Position numbers and translations under genes: made by a program
From: Actinidia chinensis
Taxonomy: Eukaryota; Streptophyta; Magnoliopsida; Ericales; Actinidiaceae
DNA length: 17,500 nucleotides
Reading direction: 5' to 3'
Assembly: GCA_009663005.1 (NCBI GenBank)
Contig: CM018895.1
Span: forward strand, 20,170,048 to 20,187,547
Part shown: positions 15,180 to 17,500 of the stretch, piece after piece
Layout of the letters: every line of letters starts with the position of its first letter
Position numbering within the stretch: the first letter of the stretch is position 1
The notes under the pieces: generated by a model
What the model saw: only the letters and a program-made list of their open reading frames with translations
Databases searched by the model: none
Told to the model about the DNA's origin: nothing

Positions 15180-15780
15180 TAAACAAACAAATGAGAGAAT
15201 AAAAAAACAAAAATAAAAAAAATCAAATTTTATGTTGTTCGACAATGTATTTACGTCTACAGACTGTCAAACAAGTAAATGGCTTCCACTAACAAATCAA
15301 ACGACTGCTCCGAAGAAGAGCACAAAGGAGAAATGTGTGAAAAACTCTCTCGCCAAAGCCTCACCAATATCAACTATAAATTTTCCCCACCCCCTAGTTA
15401 GAATCAAAACAAAAACTCTCTCTCAAATAAAAAGATTAAAGACTTAACCAAAGTCCCCAATTGGGGGTACCAAAGGAACTAAAAATTTCTTCAAAAACTT
15501 GAAGGTCATCCAAGTCCCAACTAAAGGTCTTCCAAAGGAACTAAGAAATTTACCAAAGATTAGAGAATTCTTCCAAATTTATAACCAAAAAATCCTTCGT
15601 AAAACAAACAAGTACCAAAAAGTGTTTCTTGCCAAACAAGCTTCTAAACCAATAAAGAATCTACAAAAATAGAGTTTAGAAATTCTAAAACGAGTTTAAT
15701 TAGTCAAATGCTTACCCAATCAAAATCAATCAAACCTGTGAACCCAATCTAATTGGTCAATATCTAATTGTCGAGCTGAA
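15180..15780. repeat. Decayed dispersed plant repeat, unclassified
   Basis: TTATGTTGTTCGACAATGTA followed by TTTACGTCTACAG is close to the 'ACGTGGTTCGGCAAT..CTACGTCCACG' word found in many plant dispersed repeats (recalled, not searched). The region continues with A-rich DNA, a 12-bp palindrome CCCCAATTGGGG (15455-15466) and the related phrases CCAAAGGAACTAA at 15470-15482 and 15533-15545. A 71-codon frame at 15232-15447 shows no domain. Confidence 0.35.
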
Positions 15781-16640
15781 AAGGCAAAATTATCTTTTAC
15801 TTGTAGTGATTCTAAATTAACAGATGTTAACCTTCTCTCTTCAAAATTGAATTATTGCTTTTGGGATTTTCGAAAAACTGAGAAATTTTGTTCTAGCTGG
15901 TTCTTTTTTTTTTTGGGTACTTTACGTTCGATTGATATATTTCCATGTGGGTATGGATTCTCTTATGGAGTAAAAAAATAAAATAATGTTTTATACGCAA
16001 CACATTTTTTTTAAGTACATTATTTTTCTTTCTTCCACTCGATCATTTATTCGATAGACCGAGTTACAAAATTGCATAACATTTACATTTTTAGCAACAT
16101 TTTTTATGAAGTGCTAATTTCTTAGAAAGGAAAAGCTACTGAGCTGTCGTAGTTGTATTTTTTTAATATATTTTAATCAAATGTTCAAAAAAATGATGCT
16201 TTAATTGTTTTTGAGACAAATGGTATATGAAGAAGTTTTTATCCGGAAAGATAGCGTACGGAAATCTATTACTTTCTTGTAGTGATTTCTTTTCTTTTTT
16301 AAGCATTATGTAGGGCTCCATTTTAAGAGTTCACTTAGGTCTCCAAAAACTTAGGACTTGCTCTCGATTCAATTCATGTCTAAGTTAGTAAATAAAGAGA
16401 TTACATACACTGTTGGTTCACTGTAGAAACAAATTGAAGTATTTCATTTGTTCTGCACGATCACTATATTTCAGGAGACAAACGTCTAAAATAGTAAACA
16501 CCTTAACGATGGAAAATTCTGTCTTTAAGGACATAGTGCTAAACACTAGCCTTTGATTAGTCTCCTTCGAATTTCTCATTGCAGATTCTACAATTTGTTT
16601 TATACAAGGTATATCTTCTTCTGCAATCAGTTATTTGTGT
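15781..16640. other. Unassigned DNA
   Basis: No domain, array or element end was recognised. Confidence 0.4.
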
Positions 16641-16659
16641 TCAAACCACAGAATCTGTT

Positions 16660-16728
16660 TCTGATTTTGTTTCTAAAAGTAATTGTTGTTTCCAAAAGAG
16701 TTTTTTCGTTAGTTTCTACAAAATCAGA
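16660..16728. other. 11-bp inverted repeat in a T-rich block
   Basis: TCTGATTTTGT (16660-16670) and ACAAAATCAGA (16718-16728) are exact reverse complements around a 47-bp loop. The surrounding 16575-16765 contains further words of the AGATTCT / GTTTCTG type, suggesting a MITE core, but ends were not located. Confidence 0.4.
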
Positions 16729-16768
16729 TTTTTAAACAGTTTAGCTTCTGCAAATTAAATTGTTTCTG

Positions 16769-16772
<4 letters not shown>

Positions 16773-16840
<68 letters not shown>

Positions 16841-16848
16841 AAAAAAAA
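16773..16848. repeat. Compound microsatellite (TA)27(CA)7(A)n
   Basis: A 54-base TA run is followed by seven CA units (16827-16840) and an A run. Length is likely to vary between individuals. Confidence 0.98.
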
Positions 16849-17362
16849 GAATTAAAAAGTAAAAGCTAAAAATAAAAATAGTAATTTTCACACTTTTTTC
16901 CCCTTCAATTACACTCTATTTTGTGTCTTTATTTGGTATAAGATTATCAAAATACCCAAGTATTTATATTTCTAAACTACCTTTTCTCAAAATATTCTAA
17001 TTGCATAGAAGGACATTTAAGTATTTTTGCCAAATAAAAAAAAAGAAATGGAATTAGAGAAAAAAAGAATGTAAAAATCATTACCTAAATTAATGAAAAC
17101 ATGCTAAAATGAAAATTTTCTGATGCCATCTATTACTTAAAAAATATAATATTCCGTTTGGATATGTGAATTTCAAATGCTATTTAATTTTTTTTAAAAG
17201 AAGAATATTTTAATTACACGTATTTCAATTAACACTTATATTGGAAAAAGAGAGAGCGGAGTGAGATGTGTGAATTTGTCAAATTACACTAATTTTGAGT
17301 TATTTAAAATTCTTTTCATTTACTATTGAAATTCAAAGGGTAATTTTTCTCAATCTTAAATT
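16849..17362. other. Unassigned A+T-rich DNA
   Basis: GAATTTCAA at 17169-17177 and TTGAAATTC near 17325-17333 form a 9-bp inverted pair following CCGTTTGGAT at 17154-17163. This could be the start of another small element, but ends and duplication were not confirmed. Confidence 0.3.
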
Positions 17363-17420
17363 TTTTTGCTCTATTCGCCATCAAAACATAATTTTTGCTC
17401 TATTCACCATCGAAACATAC
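17363..17420 (+). repeat. 29-bp tandem duplication
   Basis: TTTTTGCTCTATTCGCCATC at 17363 and TTTTTGCTCTATTCACCATC at 17392 begin two units with two or three differences. Confidence 0.9.
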
Positions 17421-17500
17421 TCGACGAATTTGGAAGGAAAATTTCAAATTTTTTATTTTTAAAGGGAATCTAAGATCCATGAAGAATGACTCAACGCGGA

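Overview
This window looks like intergenic nuclear DNA from a dicot plant. The reasons are high A+T content, a decayed Ty1/copia retrotransposon with the plant initiator-tRNA-Met primer binding site, fragments of two plant gene families, and several classes of plant-type repeats. I found no intact protein-coding gene, no tRNA or rRNA gene and no CRISPR array. Most of the DNA is mobile-element debris and tandem repeats, with three gene or pol remnants: a copia RNase H domain, the 3' end of an LRR receptor-like kinase, and two exons of a kinesin motor domain on the minus strand.

Layout. 1-3120 is a nested or tandem copia region: a broken pol end (2-397), a polypurine tract, a roughly 307-bp LTR (472-778), a primer binding site (781-792), then about 2 kb of non-coding internal DNA holding three different minisatellites, then a second polypurine tract (2817-2827) and a second LTR-like start (2828). 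The order PBS - repeats - PPT suggests a non-autonomous LTR element sharing an LTR with a full copia element to its left. 3121-5004 holds an LTR-fragment direct repeat (3031-3120 and 4927-5004) and a block rich in CAACCAATTGAAC-like motifs. 5600-7300 is very A+T rich and carries a 172-173-bp tandem repeat plus diverged relatives. 7333-7438 has four W-box cores. 7930-8211 is the C-terminal kinase remnant with a plausible 3' untranslated region.

8825-9042 is a small inverted-repeat element flanked by CTTAA. 9608-11161 is a foldback-type element about 1.55 kb long, with matching outer ends and arms built from subrepeats of roughly 115-127 bp. 11871-12068 holds two kinesin exons on the minus strand, separated by an 80-bp intron. 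12346-14552 is a satellite array of about 22 units of 99-101 bp. Its left part is diverged and dimeric, and its right part is nearly homogeneous. 14553-17500 contains a poly(A)-ended repeat, a 10-bp perfect hairpin, a decayed dispersed repeat, a short inverted repeat, a long (TA)n(CA)n microsatellite and a short tandem duplication.

The genes do not work together as a pathway. The most informative signals are the kinesin exons, which would be missed by simple ORF calling, the foldback element, the satellite array with its homogenised core, and the minisatellite-filled element between PBS and PPT.
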